From IMG/VR virus record IMGVR_UViG_3300042549_000664, positions 1-37,477 of that record: DNA of 37,477 bases; one strand, written 5' to 3'. This DNA comes from a virus. Both the position numbers and the translations under genes were made by a program. Below the pieces are notes generated by a model, which worked only from the letters and a program-made list of their open reading frames with translations, made no database searches and was not told the origin of the DNA. Positions 20,335 through 29,257 of the stretch are shown here, piece by piece (the first letter of the stretch is position 1; each line of letters starts with the position of its first letter).

Positions 20335-21597
20335 TTATCTCAGTTCGTAAACGGCAAGACCAGAAGATACTAGTGTGAATGTGTAAACATAAGAAATATT
20401 AGGTGGAATCACAATTCCACTTGCTGCCGCATTTCCTGCACCAGCATTCGGTGCAATTTGAATTGGCCCAATAGTTCCAACTGTTATCGAAATGTTTGCA
20501 CCCGCCCCAGAAGCAGTAAAAGAAGCCATGAAAGTAATTGGTTTACCTGTGGTGTTGTAGTAAGTTGTCCCAGATGTTCTAGTCACCAGTTGCCAAGTTT
20601 GCCCATAACCCAAGCTACTCATGCTAGTTAGGGCTTGACCACCACATCCTTGAATGGTGCTAGGAGTTGTTGCCCAAGTACCCGCAGTAGTCTGGGTGCT
20701 CTCAATGTAACCCACCACACGGTAGGCCACACCTGTACGTGCAGTGGTGGAATAGATAGTTGACGCACTATCAGCAGCACCGACCCCACCTTCAGCAGTG
20801 GTAGTAATGACACCTGTTTCAGTCAGATCATTGCCGCCAGAAATGTTGACAACCGCCAGTTCCACTGTGCCAGCATTGTCAAGTGCCAATACAACAATTC
20901 GACTTTGTGTTGCTGCAATAGTGCCAAGGGTAGAACCTGACGATACGACTACGGATATAGCCGAGGAGATTACCCGAGATACCACAGTGCCACTGGTTAA
21001 AGTGGCAGACCGAAAATCCAAAGTAGTTGGATTTAATGTGACCGTGAGAGCATTAGCAGCCACAGACGCAGTGATCGGTTGGATGACAGACTCCGGCACT
21101 TTGGTCATTGACCCACCGCCTTCAAAGGTCAGTGTTTCAGCGGTAACTGTGCCAGTTGCGGTGACAGTGGTAGCGTTGACCGTAGTCGCACTAACCGTGG
21201 TGGAGTTAACAGTAGTAATAGTGCCAGTGGTCGCAGCCAGTGTAGTAAATGCGCCAGTGTTAGGCGCAGTGCTACCGATGGGTGGTGGTGATGCCAGCGA
21301 AGTGACCAAGGACAAGTAGTCGATGGGTGTGGCAATGTTGTCCACGGTGTACAGCAGCACATCAACAGATGTAAACACGCTGAACTTGTACGAGGATGAC
21401 GGGGCTAGCCAAATGTTAGCCTGACCCAACGAATTTAAGATGATTGGGTTGGTGTTAGCTGTAAGGCCACCAGCATCTGTGTAGGTCGCCAATGGAGTTG
21501 TTGTGCCAGCGGCGTAGGTGTAAATCTTGCCACCGACTAACGGGTTGCCATCGCTGCCGTAAATCTGCTGCTTTGGTGTAGGGGTAAGTGATGCCAT
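20335..21597 (-). CDS. Tail fibre / receptor-binding-type protein
   Basis: 420 residues. The N-terminal segment (LTPTPKQQIYGSDGNPLVGGKIYTYAAGTTTPLATYTDAGG) is a typical podovirus fibre/tailspike virion-attachment domain. The region at about 100-160 is made of Thr/Val repeats (TTVNSTTVSATTVNATTVTAT), which suggests a trimeric beta-structured shaft. The C-terminal half is Gly/Thr/Ser-rich beta sequence with VYTFTLVSSGLAVYEL at the end. It probably contacts the host surface. The following small gene may aid its assembly. Confidence 0.8.
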   Translation of the reverse strand: MASLTPTPKQQIYGSDGNPLVGGKIYTYAAGTTTPLATYTDAGGLTANTNPIILNSLGQANIWLAPSSSYKFSVFTSVDVLLYTVDNIATPIDYLSLVTSLASPPPIGSTAPNTGAFTTLAATTGTITTVNSTTVSATTVNATTVTATGTVTAETLTFEGGGSMTKVPESVIQPITASVAANALTVTLNPTTLDFRSATLTSGTVVSRVISSAISVVVSSGSTLGTIAATQSRIVVLALDNAGTVELAVVNISGGNDLTETGVITTTAEGGVGAADSASTIYSTTARTGVAYRVVGYIESTQTTAGTWATTPSTIQGCGGQALTSMSSLGYGQTWQLVTRTSGTTYYNTTGKPITFMASFTASGAGANISITVGTIGPIQIAPNAGAGNAAASGIVIPPNISYVYTFTLVSSGLAVYELR

Positions 21598-21612
21598 GAG
21601 ATTAGTCCTCGA

Positions 21613-23274
21613 TTATTTTGCTAATGCGTTGGTTTTACTACTCGCAGGGGCTAGTTTATTCCGGTAATCTTTAGGAACAGCCCGTGCCGCTTGATATTCT
21701 GCTTTTGTCATTCCTTTGGCTAAACCTTGTGTACCTGCCCATCCCAAAGTACCACCCATGGTTGCACCAGCAATAGCACCCGGATAACCACCAACAGCAC
21801 CACCAATTAACGCACCCCCCGCTGCACCTAATCCAGATCGTTTGACGGCTGGCATTACTTGAGCCGTAGGGCTTTGTGTACTCATTACTTCGGGGAATGT
21901 GGCAGCTACTTTGCCGATGTCTGCACCCACACCTGACATATTTCCCTTACGCTCGTTTAGCATCTTAGCGTATGCTTGTGGATCAATTGTTTCATTGGCG
22001 TAGTTAATTGCCCGGTCATGGTCATAAATTTGAGCCATGCGAACACGGGCCGCTTTAATGTCTGCCAGCACTTTAGGGTTTGGCGCATTTGCGTCAATCA
22101 AAGACTCAAGCGAGTTTGCAATACCCATACGGGCATCTGCCGCTGCTACATCGGCAGCAGAAGGGTTGCTACCAGCATCACGGGCCTTATAAACATTTTG
22201 AGCTTGTTTGCGTAATTGCCGGATGTCTTGAATTATCAATTCACCAGACCGTCCTTCATTGACGGATTCAATGGCCTTATCAATAAGACCGTTGACCTTT
22301 ATCGCAGAACCCTCATCACCAATCAATGTGGGGACTTTTAATGATTCCATAGAATCAATAATTCCCTTGTCGGGGGTTAATGATGGCATCTTACGCACCA
22401 CATCGTATGGCTTACCTGCTGTGTCTAACGCTTTTTCAACAGCGGTAGCATTTAATGGGTCTGTGGAAGACAAGCCCAAATCTTTGCGAACAAGTGAAGT
22501 GGTTTTAGCAGCATTGACTTTTACAGCAGCATCTTCAAAAGCAGGGCCAACAACTAACCCTTTTGCTTTATTTGCCACGGTTGGATTTGTAATTGCCGGG
22601 TTAACAACTAGCCCAGTTCGATTAGCAGCTTGTGCAGCATCAATAACGGGCGCACGAGCATAGGATTGAGCAGCAAGAGTATTTTGTGTTTGCCCTGCAC
22701 GTTTTGCTGCCATTTGATTAACGCTGCCCGAGATTAAAGAACCTTCTGAACGGGCAACATCACGAATGGCACGAGTAGCGGGGGCCAGCGCATTTGTTGG
22801 ACCACCAATGCGTAATCCTGCAAGTGGGATAACTGCTTCACCAATAGCTTGCACGTTACGCTGCGCTTCTGGTGTGCGAGGTTGATAAAACTGACTTTGA
22901 ACTTGTTGCCCGAACTGTGCAGCAGCAGCTTTGCCCTGTGGAGTAAACGCTTGACCTTGAGTCAGTTCATACCCAAGCTGGGCAATAGGTGTAACTACAC
23001 CAGAAACAGCACCCGATGCAAGCGCCGGGATTGTTTCGATATTTCCCATTGCACGTTGGAACAAGGAACGAGGTGCGTCTGGTTCAGCAGGACGCACTTT
23101 ACCGGGAATACCAAATTGATCTACATCTTGACGGGCGGCGGGTATGCCACTTGAAGGTGCTTCTAATTTACTAACGTCATACCCATTGGATTTTAATTTG
23201 GCTGTAAGGTCAGCCTTGGACATATCATCAGGCACGCCCTTAATGACCGTGCCATCGGGTAGACGGACATCCAT
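21613..23274 (-). CDS. Large internal virion / DNA-ejection protein with glycine zipper
   Basis: 553 residues. It begins MDVRLPDGTVIKGVPDDMSKADLTAKLKSNGYDVSKLE, a common start of phage internal proteins. Two helical stretches follow, rich in Ala and Arg (PLAGLRIGGPTNALAPATRAIRDVARSE; NRKAARM-like segments). Near the C-terminus is a glycine zipper (GLGAAGGALIGGAVGGYPGAIAGATMGGTLGW, about 480-512) able to enter membranes. With the two upstream genes it forms the three-gene ejection set expected of P22-like phages (gp7, gp20, gp16), crossing the cell envelope during infection. Assigned by position and composition. Confidence 0.72.
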   Translation of the reverse strand: MDVRLPDGTVIKGVPDDMSKADLTAKLKSNGYDVSKLEAPSSGIPAARQDVDQFGIPGKVRPAEPDAPRSLFQRAMGNIETIPALASGAVSGVVTPIAQLGYELTQGQAFTPQGKAAAAQFGQQVQSQFYQPRTPEAQRNVQAIGEAVIPLAGLRIGGPTNALAPATRAIRDVARSEGSLISGSVNQMAAKRAGQTQNTLAAQSYARAPVIDAAQAANRTGLVVNPAITNPTVANKAKGLVVGPAFEDAAVKVNAAKTTSLVRKDLGLSSTDPLNATAVEKALDTAGKPYDVVRKMPSLTPDKGIIDSMESLKVPTLIGDEGSAIKVNGLIDKAIESVNEGRSGELIIQDIRQLRKQAQNVYKARDAGSNPSAADVAAADARMGIANSLESLIDANAPNPKVLADIKAARVRMAQIYDHDRAINYANETIDPQAYAKMLNERKGNMSGVGADIGKVAATFPEVMSTQSPTAQVMPAVKRSGLGAAGGALIGGAVGGYPGAIAGATMGGTLGWAGTQGLAKGMTKAEYQAARAVPKDYRNKLAPASSKTNALAK

Positions 23275-24701
23275 TATTTTAGACTCCCAAAGTCAACTAC
23301 TTTCGGGCCACCAGCGGGTGCAGTTTTGCTCCCCTGCGTAGTTAAATCATCTGCATAATTATCGTCGTACTTGGATTGCTGACGTTGGGCATATTCTCTT
23401 GCTTGCCTTACCACATCGCGCATTTGCTCGTCCAAGTTGCCCGCCGCCGGGTCAATTTTCTGCACAGCATCGCTAACAAATTTCCATTCTTGCACCGCCA
23501 TGTTGCCAAGTTTGCCCTCTTGCGACGCAAGCTGACGGCCCAACGCCATAATTTTGCCTTTAAAAGTCTCTAGTTTTTGCAACGCTTTTCTTGCATCACC
23601 AGATGGTAGAGCTAACGGATTAGTCAATGCGCTGAAACCTGTAATACTACTTAATCCGGGCGCAGGCGCAATCTTTTTATCCGGGTTTCCAACCAACTCA
23701 TCGGTTAATTTTTCTAACTCACCCGTTACCGCAAAAGCGCCAGTTACTACATTTTTGTCAGATACTTTATCTTTAGTGTATTTAACTCGTTGTGCTTGCG
23801 TCATTGGCTTTTCAGCCGCATTTGCTGGCGTTTTGCCCTTTGCGTCTTCGCGGCTAACAAGAACTGGGTTGCCGTCCGGCCCAACAATAGCAACTAACGG
23901 TGATTCTGCGCGGGGCTGTGCGGGTGCGCGACCAGCCGCTGCAATTCTTTGCTGGTACTCAAGAATACTACCAACAAATCCTTGGTTCTTAGCTGCGTTG
24001 TAATTCCGAATCAAATCAGTATCTACACGTTCAGGTGCTTGCGTAAAAGTTTTTGTTTGCGGGTTGTAAATGGAACTGCCAGAAGCAACCGTCACAGGTG
24101 TGGTCAAACGCTCGTATTCCTTTACAAGCATTTCTGCTTCAGCTTTTGCTTCTGGAATTTCGCGGAATTGGTTTAATTGAGCAAGTCTGCTTTTAATTTC
24201 AGCAACCCTATCAGGTGCTGCTGCTTTAGGGGCAAGGGCATTGCTGGGTGTCATTACCGATGGCGCTGCCATAGGAGCAAGGGCATTGGTGGGTGCAGGG
24301 GCATTAGGATCAAATGTGCCACTACCAAGTTCGCCAGCAGGCGCAACAGGCCGTGCAACGCCAGCCAATTGGTTGGGGTTCTGCATTGCGTTAAATTTCT
24401 TGCGCTGCGCTGCTGTTTGAGCCAAAGTCATAGCCTGAGTTATCAATTCAGGGTTACGCTGAGAAACTGCCCATTCGTAATAGTCATTTGCAACATCTAC
24501 GGGATCGCCATCTTTCCCACGCTGTTTGGCTGCGGCTAAAAACTTGTCCAACCCAGCCTGCTTCCGTTGAAAGTCGTCTAGTTTCATTCGGGCTTCTTGC
24601 TGTTGCAATCTACCTGTTTCCAAGTCCTGTGCTTCTTTTCGCCCAGCCATGAAATTTGCCCCAATGTTCGCAGGCTGAAGAAGGTCAAAATTAAGTGCCA
24701 T
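23274..24701 (-). CDS. Internal virion / DNA-ejection protein, coiled (475 aa)
   Basis: 475 residues, starting MALNFDLLQPANIGANFMAGRKEAQDLETGRLQQQEARMKLDDFQRKQAG, a long helical, glutamine-rich N-terminus. A Pro/Ala-rich middle (APTNALAPMAAPSVMTPSNALAPKA) and a helical C-terminal half (RKALQKLETFKGKIMALGRQLASQEGKLGN) follow. The MALNFD... opening and the PxxxGxxFxxG pattern are typical of phage ejection proteins. The gene sits between two other ejection candidates and shares a TAATG junction with the next. Exact P22 counterpart uncertain. Confidence 0.72.
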   Translation of the reverse strand: MALNFDLLQPANIGANFMAGRKEAQDLETGRLQQQEARMKLDDFQRKQAGLDKFLAAAKQRGKDGDPVDVANDYYEWAVSQRNPELITQAMTLAQTAAQRKKFNAMQNPNQLAGVARPVAPAGELGSGTFDPNAPAPTNALAPMAAPSVMTPSNALAPKAAAPDRVAEIKSRLAQLNQFREIPEAKAEAEMLVKEYERLTTPVTVASGSSIYNPQTKTFTQAPERVDTDLIRNYNAAKNQGFVGSILEYQQRIAAAGRAPAQPRAESPLVAIVGPDGNPVLVSREDAKGKTPANAAEKPMTQAQRVKYTKDKVSDKNVVTGAFAVTGELEKLTDELVGNPDKKIAPAPGLSSITGFSALTNPLALPSGDARKALQKLETFKGKIMALGRQLASQEGKLGNMAVQEWKFVSDAVQKIDPAAGNLDEQMRDVVRQAREYAQRQQSKYDDNYADDLTTQGSKTAPAGGPKVVDFGSLK

Positions 24702-24730
24702 GATTTTCCTTTAACTGGGTTTACCAGACA

Positions 24731-25441
24731 CTATCCGAAGTTAATAAAAGGGGCAGTATTAAGATTAAATTTATCTAAATCCATGCTACCAAAACTTTTT
24801 GCAATATCACCATAGGCTGAATTGTTAGATCGTTGTGCTGCCAAAAGCGCATTGCCTTGATTTACACCCGTGTCAGACAGTAGCCTGCCACCTCTTGCAC
24901 CATAATCACCCGTTGCGCTTGCACTATTAGTGGCAGCATTTGCACCCATAGTGGCTATGCTGCCAAGAGGTGCAAGTTGATTACTTCGGTTGGTTTGGTA
25001 ACGGTCATATGCTCTACCGTACTCTTGCGAACCCGCCTCTTGACCATACCGAGTAGCAGCTTTAAGTGCTGCTCCAGATTGTGTACCACCACGAGCAGCG
25101 GCACTACGATCAATAGCTTTTTGACCTTCAGTTAATCGAAAGAGGTATCCCGGATCAGTTACAAAGTCAGATGTTCCAAAGTCGCGCCCATATTTACCGT
25201 AGTCAGCACCTCCAGCGTTACCACCAATTCCCAAAAGTTCCATCAATCGGTTTTGGGCAGTAGTACCAGCCTCACGATAAGGTTCGGTCAATCCTAGCTG
25301 CTTGTTAAACATCTCACGTTGAAAAGCCATTGACTCCTCATTGGCCCTAGTTGTTGCGTCAGCGGCCTGTGATGCTGCTTTACGGTTTTCCGATGCGGTA
25401 TATAAAGTGCCACCTATTGTTGCTACAACGCCCCATGTCAT
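24731..25441 (-). CDS. DNA-transfer protein, P22 gp7-like
   Basis: 236 residues with an N-terminal hydrophobic stretch (MTWGVVATIGGTLYTASENRKAAS) followed by a helical QREMFNKQLGLTEPYREAGTTAQNRL segment. Then DPGYLFRLTEGQKAIDRSAAARGGTQSGAALKAATRYGQEAGSQEYGRAYDRYQ, a pattern I recognise from many phage internal DNA-transfer proteins. Such proteins leave the capsid with the DNA and enter the cell envelope. The start overlaps the cupin gene as ATGA. Confidence 0.8.
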   Translation of the reverse strand: MTWGVVATIGGTLYTASENRKAASQAADATTRANEESMAFQREMFNKQLGLTEPYREAGTTAQNRLMELLGIGGNAGGADYGKYGRDFGTSDFVTDPGYLFRLTEGQKAIDRSAAARGGTQSGAALKAATRYGQEAGSQEYGRAYDRYQTNRSNQLAPLGSIATMGANAATNSASATGDYGARGGRLLSDTGVNQGNALLAAQRSNNSAYGDIAKSFGSMDLDKFNLNTAPFINFG

Positions 25442-25968
25442 AATACTTCTCCTTGTAACTGCGATGCAGCAGTTGATGCGATTAAACCCATATCGTCATA
25501 AGACGGGGCAATGACTTCTGTCTCTATTTTATCCAATTCGGCCTCTTTGTCGAATTCTGTCAAGTGAACCGTGGTCCACAGGGTATCTTCTTCAGCATAA
25601 ACCGCACGCTTTAACCCAACTTCAGAGATAAAGGTGCATGGGGCTTCAAGGTGCTTTTCACCAAATTCTGTAAAAACCTTGACCCTGCCCTTGGAAATAA
25701 AGTTCAAATGCTGGTGGCGATGAATCTTTCCAATGATCAATGTTCCTTTTGGGATCATCATTTCACGGGCATAGGTGCAGCAGCCGTACTTCTCATCCTT
25801 TGGCGTAAAGTAGTGCTTTAACACACAATCGTCAAGGTTTGACTCAATAGCCCCCTCGTCAATCAGTTTTTGCATTCCATCCTGCACGGTAAGAATAGCC
25901 TCACGAAAACGCACCTTTACTGGGGCGTTTGGCGCAACCTCAAAACCTTTACCGTAAGTGACTTGCAT
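25438..25968 (-). CDS. Cupin-fold phage protein
   Basis: 176 residues from ATG 25968 (MQVTYGKGFEVAPNAPVKV), preferred to the longer frame because it starts four bases after the upstream stop. The core YGCCTYAREMMIPKGTLIIGKIHRHQHLNFISKGRVKVFTEFGEKHLEAPC is a cupin barrel with the His-x-His pair HRHQH and glycine turns. Phage cupins of this type sit in tail gene clusters and have no assigned chemistry. The histidines could hold a metal. It may be structural rather than enzymatic. Confidence 0.82.
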   Translation of the reverse strand: MQVTYGKGFEVAPNAPVKVRFREAILTVQDGMQKLIDEGAIESNLDDCVLKHYFTPKDEKYGCCTYAREMMIPKGTLIIGKIHRHQHLNFISKGRVKVFTEFGEKHLEAPCTFISEVGLKRAVYAEEDTLWTTVHLTEFDKEAELDKIETEVIAPSYDDMGLIASTAASQLQGEVL

Positions 25969-25972
25969 CAGA

Positions 25973-26590
25973 TTATTCCAAAAGCAGGTTGTTATTAGAT
26001 GTAGCTTGCATGATGATCCAGTTTGAGCCATCAGACACTATTGTCGCCGAGTTTCCCACAACATCCAAAAGAATTGCCGTTCCAGCCGATGTGCTGTCAA
26101 TTGGCACAACATTACTTGAAGCTGACACCAAAAGCTGCGCTTGCATATTCTTAAACACAACCTGCCGCCCAGTGTAGGCCGATGGTGCTGGCAAAGTGAC
26201 AGTGCAGGTCGATCCTGACTTGTTGTTGATTACCCAAGCATCGGTATCCGCTAAAGTGAAGTCCGCAGTTTTGGTGACTGGGGCTGTTCCTGTTGAGGTT
26301 GTCCATTCTGGTGCAGCATTAGGGCCATTAGTGGTAAGCACCTGACCAGCAGAACCCGGATGAAGTTTTGCCAAAGTGGTCGTGGTGTTGGCATACAGCA
26401 AGTCGCCTACCAAGTAAGACGAGATGCCAGTGCCACCATTGATAGCGGCGGTAACGCCAGTCCCATCACCAGTAATCACATATTGGTTATAAAAAAACCG
26501 ATACCACTCCCTTGACATCAACCCCGACCGCTGATCAATTAGCGGAACACGGGGGGCCGTGATTTGGGTAACATTGGGCGCTGTAGCCAT
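25973..26590 (-). CDS. Tail-associated structural protein (205 aa)
   Basis: 205 residues. The N-terminal part (RVPLIDQRSGLMSREWYRFFYNQY) is a pattern familiar in phage proteins just downstream of gp10-like genes. The middle contains GDLLYANTTTTLAKLHPGSAGQVLTTNGPNAAPEWT, the signature of tail fibre-type beta repeats. The rest (TADFTLADTDAWVINNKSGSTCTVTLPAPS) looks like a small adhesin beta fold. Likely a tail-tip or fibre connector. One-base overlap with gp10 (TAATG). Confidence 0.78.
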   Translation of the reverse strand: MATAPNVTQITAPRVPLIDQRSGLMSREWYRFFYNQYVITGDGTGVTAAINGGTGISSYLVGDLLYANTTTTLAKLHPGSAGQVLTTNGPNAAPEWTTSTGTAPVTKTADFTLADTDAWVINNKSGSTCTVTLPAPSAYTGRQVVFKNMQAQLLVSASSNVVPIDSTSAGTAILLDVVGNSATIVSDGSNWIIMQATSNNNLLLE

Positions 26591-28038
26591 TATGCGTTAG
26601 TCGGACTAATGATTACTTCAGCACCCATGATGACCGCCTTAACTGGGTCAGTCTGCGATATTTCGTAAACACGGTCACGCAGCTTAAGGGTCATGCCAAG
26701 CCTGCGCCAAAAGACACGGCGGTAATACTCGCCGATCTTGCCCATTTTGCTCAAATGCTCGTTAGACCATGTGTGACCACCATCGTCAGAAAAGCGCAGC
26801 ATGATCTCAGGGTCGCTGCCTTGGCCTGTGACCAATCCAGTACCTGACTCACAATCGAGTTGAAGGCTGTGTTGCGCCGTGCGCTTGAGGTTATTTGCAC
26901 CTGTTGGCAACGCTCTCCATGATCGCAGCCACTTTTGAATGCCGCCATTGTCAGAGTAAACCTCAAGATCAAGGGTGTAAATGTTACCGTTTTCATAGTC
27001 GCCGACTACCGTGTTGCCGCCAAAGTTACATTGGCAGTTGCTACGGTGGCGAGTAAATTCACCAAGGCTAGTGTTCCAGCCAGCACGCTCATGCCACGCT
27101 TGGGTAGACACATCGTAGACCCAAGTGGCATCACCAGTTGGGAATGTCAGCACATAAAAGGCGTGACCCTCTTGCTGGTAGGTATAGGCCACAGCGTCTG
27201 CAAGGTTGCCGTACTGGGCAATAGCGTATTCAATGGCATGGGTAGAAACCCTAACACCCGTGTAGCCGTTGGCACGGTAAACAATTCCCTGTCCACGGGC
27301 ATCCGTGCCAAGCCAGAATAAGGCATTGTCCAGCTTTGCAATAGAGAATGCAGCTACACATCCAATTTCGTTAAAAGCCCCTTGGATGCGCGTTAAAGGG
27401 AAGTCAGCCAGTCCAGCGTCATACCAGACTTCAATGGAGTCAGTACCAAACAACCAAGCCTCGCGGTGATCTACGTTGATGGCAACCAAACCGTCCGGTG
27501 AACCTTCAGCAGACGCAAAGTCGAGGGGGTCAACCGAACTGCCGTCAAGCAATTCAGTTACCCACACCTTTTGGCTGTTGGGTTCATTAAACACAAAGTA
27601 CCCGTCTAAGTAGCCCACGGTCACAGCACCCGCAAAGTCGGGGTCGGTTATCTTGGCAAATACGTTGGTGACTTCGTTGTAAATAAACCCGTCAGGATTG
27701 CAAGCCAAAAAGATTTGTGTGCCGTTGTCAGCAATTGACACAGGGCCAGTCCCAGTTACTGTACCCAGCAAAGTGGGTGTAGCGGTCAATCCGGTGACTT
27801 TGTAGAACTCAGTACCGCTGACAACATAGAAGTCGCTGCCGTTTGTCTGGTGCGCCCATAACGCCCGAATGGGGCCAGTGCCTATGGTTTGCTGAAACTT
27901 TAGTCCCGGTGTACGGTTAAAGAATCCCGCAGTCTTGCCCCCATCGGCGGTAGCCTCTGGGAAAAGATTGACAAGTCGGTTATCCGCAGCATTGACACTG
28001 CGTGCGACATAAGACGCGCCCAGAATCGGTGTTTGCAT
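26590..28038 (-). CDS. Packaged-DNA stabilisation protein, P22 gp10-like
   Basis: 482 residues. It begins MQTPILGASYVARSVNAADNRLVNLFPEATADGGKTAGFFNRTPGLK, matching the start of P22 tail hub proteins gp10. The rest is beta-rich, repeating Trp/Gly/Asp turns (GTEFYKVTGLT, LIRALWAH, YDVSTQAWHERAGWN). Family knowledge: gp10 closes the portal channel after packaging and links gp4 to the tail needle or spike. It follows the gp4-like gene directly (TAATG), the same order as in P22. Confidence 0.88.
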   Translation of the reverse strand: MQTPILGASYVARSVNAADNRLVNLFPEATADGGKTAGFFNRTPGLKFQQTIGTGPIRALWAHQTNGSDFYVVSGTEFYKVTGLTATPTLLGTVTGTGPVSIADNGTQIFLACNPDGFIYNEVTNVFAKITDPDFAGAVTVGYLDGYFVFNEPNSQKVWVTELLDGSSVDPLDFASAEGSPDGLVAINVDHREAWLFGTDSIEVWYDAGLADFPLTRIQGAFNEIGCVAAFSIAKLDNALFWLGTDARGQGIVYRANGYTGVRVSTHAIEYAIAQYGNLADAVAYTYQQEGHAFYVLTFPTGDATWVYDVSTQAWHERAGWNTSLGEFTRHRSNCQCNFGGNTVVGDYENGNIYTLDLEVYSDNGGIQKWLRSWRALPTGANNLKRTAQHSLQLDCESGTGLVTGQGSDPEIMLRFSDDGGHTWSNEHLSKMGKIGEYYRRVFWRRLGMTLKLRDRVYEISQTDPVKAVIMGAEVIISPTNA

Positions 28039-28751
28039 TAGTAGTTACCCGCATAGACGTTAAACCGTTGACGAGTTGCTATGAGTGAGTAAGGCATAGA
28101 CATGATGTCATCAGGGTTGTTGATGCGTTTCAGGTTGCGCTTGCTGGTCATAGCAATACGGGTCACTTGGGGGCTGGGTTCAACACCAAACTCAGGTGCA
28201 ATCTCCATTGCCAAGTTGTAGACAAACGCACGCAGGTAGCCCGGTGGGAATGTCAGATTAGTTGTCAGTACGGCTGGGTTGCTCAGTTCTTGAACCGAAA
28301 TGAAGTGCCACTCCAAGTCCCGTGTGGGCTTTGGGTACACCGTCATCGTAGCGTCAGGGTAGGTCATGTTGACAAAAATGACCTGTGGATACGTTGACGT
28401 TACAGTTTTAACAGCAATGCCATCGTACTGCTGCTGATTGATAAACTTGATGCCAAAAGACACATTTGTGCCGGGGTCACGGTAATAGGTGGCATCGTCA
28501 AACAAGACTGGGCGGTTGCCGATAAAGTCACCACTTGGCCCAAGTGTGCGAGTAATTTCTCCCGCAGGCCATGTGAAGATTTGATCTTGGGTGCAGAATA
28601 CAGACAGGCGCTCGGTTGACCACGATTCAATCATCTGGTTTAGTGCAACCAGTGAATCTTGCGATGTCGCTGCGGATGGCGTTTCACCTTCGGCAAGCAC
28701 GCCGAGCAGCCGAAGCGCCCGATTGATTTGATCGCCAGCGGTGGTTGCCAT
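28038..28751 (-). CDS. Head-tail adaptor, P22 gp4-like tail accessory factor
   Basis: 237 residues: MATTAGDQINRALRLLGVLAEGETPSAATSQDSLVALNQMIESWSTERLSVFC is the typical gp4 N-terminal helical hairpin. PPGYLRAFVYNLAMEIAPEFGVEPSPQVTRIAMTSKRNLKRIN is the conserved C-terminal part. In P22, twelve copies bind under the portal and start tail assembly. The gene lies upstream of gp10 and just after small head-region genes, in the expected order. Confidence 0.9.
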   Translation of the reverse strand: MATTAGDQINRALRLLGVLAEGETPSAATSQDSLVALNQMIESWSTERLSVFCTQDQIFTWPAGEITRTLGPSGDFIGNRPVLFDDATYYRDPGTNVSFGIKFINQQQYDGIAVKTVTSTYPQVIFVNMTYPDATMTVYPKPTRDLEWHFISVQELSNPAVLTTNLTFPPGYLRAFVYNLAMEIAPEFGVEPSPQVTRIAMTSKRNLKRINNPDDIMSMPYSLIATRQRFNVYAGNY

Positions 28752-28753
28752 AA

Positions 28754-28960
28754 TTAAATCCCTTCGGTTGCAGTCTCAGTTTCTACTTTGCGAACATATT
28801 TGCGCTTTGTTCCCAGTGCATTCACAGGGGCCGCATCTTCGGATTCCGAGGGCGTATCCAGAGTATACCGTGTCCAGCCGTTTTCTTCATCGTAAACGGC
28901 TTCAAGTTCCATAGTGGCAACTTTGCGTCCGTGGACGGGGTGAGAGAGATAAATGTTCAT
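28754..28960 (-). CDS. Small conserved head-region protein (68 aa)
   Basis: 68 residues, MNIYLSHPVHGRKVATMELEAVYDEENGWTRYTLDTPSES, then a Lys/Arg/Thr-rich tail (GTKRKYVRKVETETA). The HPVHGRKVATMELEA segment is common in aquatic phages beside gp4-like genes. Its acidic then basic halves suggest an adaptor or decoration role, without evidence. It begins just downstream of the terminator at 28964-28990, so it may depend on read-through or a local start. Confidence 0.8.
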   Translation of the reverse strand: MNIYLSHPVHGRKVATMELEAVYDEENGWTRYTLDTPSESEDAAPVNALGTKRKYVRKVETETATEGI

Positions 28961-28963
28961 AGG

Positions 28964-28990
28964 AAAAAGGGGGTTTTTACGCCCCCTTTT
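28964..28990 (-). terminator. Leftward terminator (possibly bidirectional)
   Basis: On the minus strand GGGGGC (28986-28981) faces CCCCC (28973-28969) over a seven-base loop, followed by five T (28968-28964). An A-run on the other side gives T residues for rightward RNA too. It lies between the 73-residue gene and the 68-residue gene. Confidence 0.82.
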
Positions 28991-28993
28991 AGT

Positions 28994-29215
28994 TTAGGCA
29001 GTAATGCCAATGTTTTTTAACGCAGTGCGAAGTGCGTTAATGGCGGTTGCCAACTCAGTACCACTTGCGGTATTAGAGACAGCCGTAATTGCAGCAGCTT
29101 GAACAATTGGGGTAGTACCGTAGAAACCAGCAGTTCCTCCAGTTTTACCCATGATTGCGCCATCTAATTGCGGGTCTTCAAACGCAACGCCGATAGGTTT
29201 AGTGTTTGTAGGCAT
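28994..29215 (-). CDS. Small conserved head-region protein (73 aa)
   Basis: 73 residues, MPTNTKPIGVAFEDPQLDGAIMGKTGGTAGFYGTTPIVQAAAITAVSNTASGTELATAINALRTALKNIGITA. The C-terminal part is a clear helix pair with a pattern (ELATAINALRTALKNIG) common to phage fibre or head-decoration proteins. The protein lies two genes downstream of the coat gene, between two terminators. Its exact role is unknown; a head-decoration or tail-fibre-like small protein is possible. Confidence 0.8.
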   Translation of the reverse strand: MPTNTKPIGVAFEDPQLDGAIMGKTGGTAGFYGTTPIVQAAAITAVSNTASGTELATAINALRTALKNIGITA

Positions 29216-29226
29216 AATTTATTCCT

Positions 29227-29249
29227 TTAAAAACAGGGGCCGAAGCCCC
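29227..29249 (-). terminator. UUCG-loop terminator after 143-residue gene
   Basis: The minus strand reads GGGGC-TTCG-GCCCC-TG-TTTTT (29249 to 29229), a G+C stem with the very stable UUCG tetraloop followed by a T-run. Its stem is the same as that of the terminator at 29717-29737. Confidence 0.92.
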
Positions 29250-29257
29250 CATTTGGT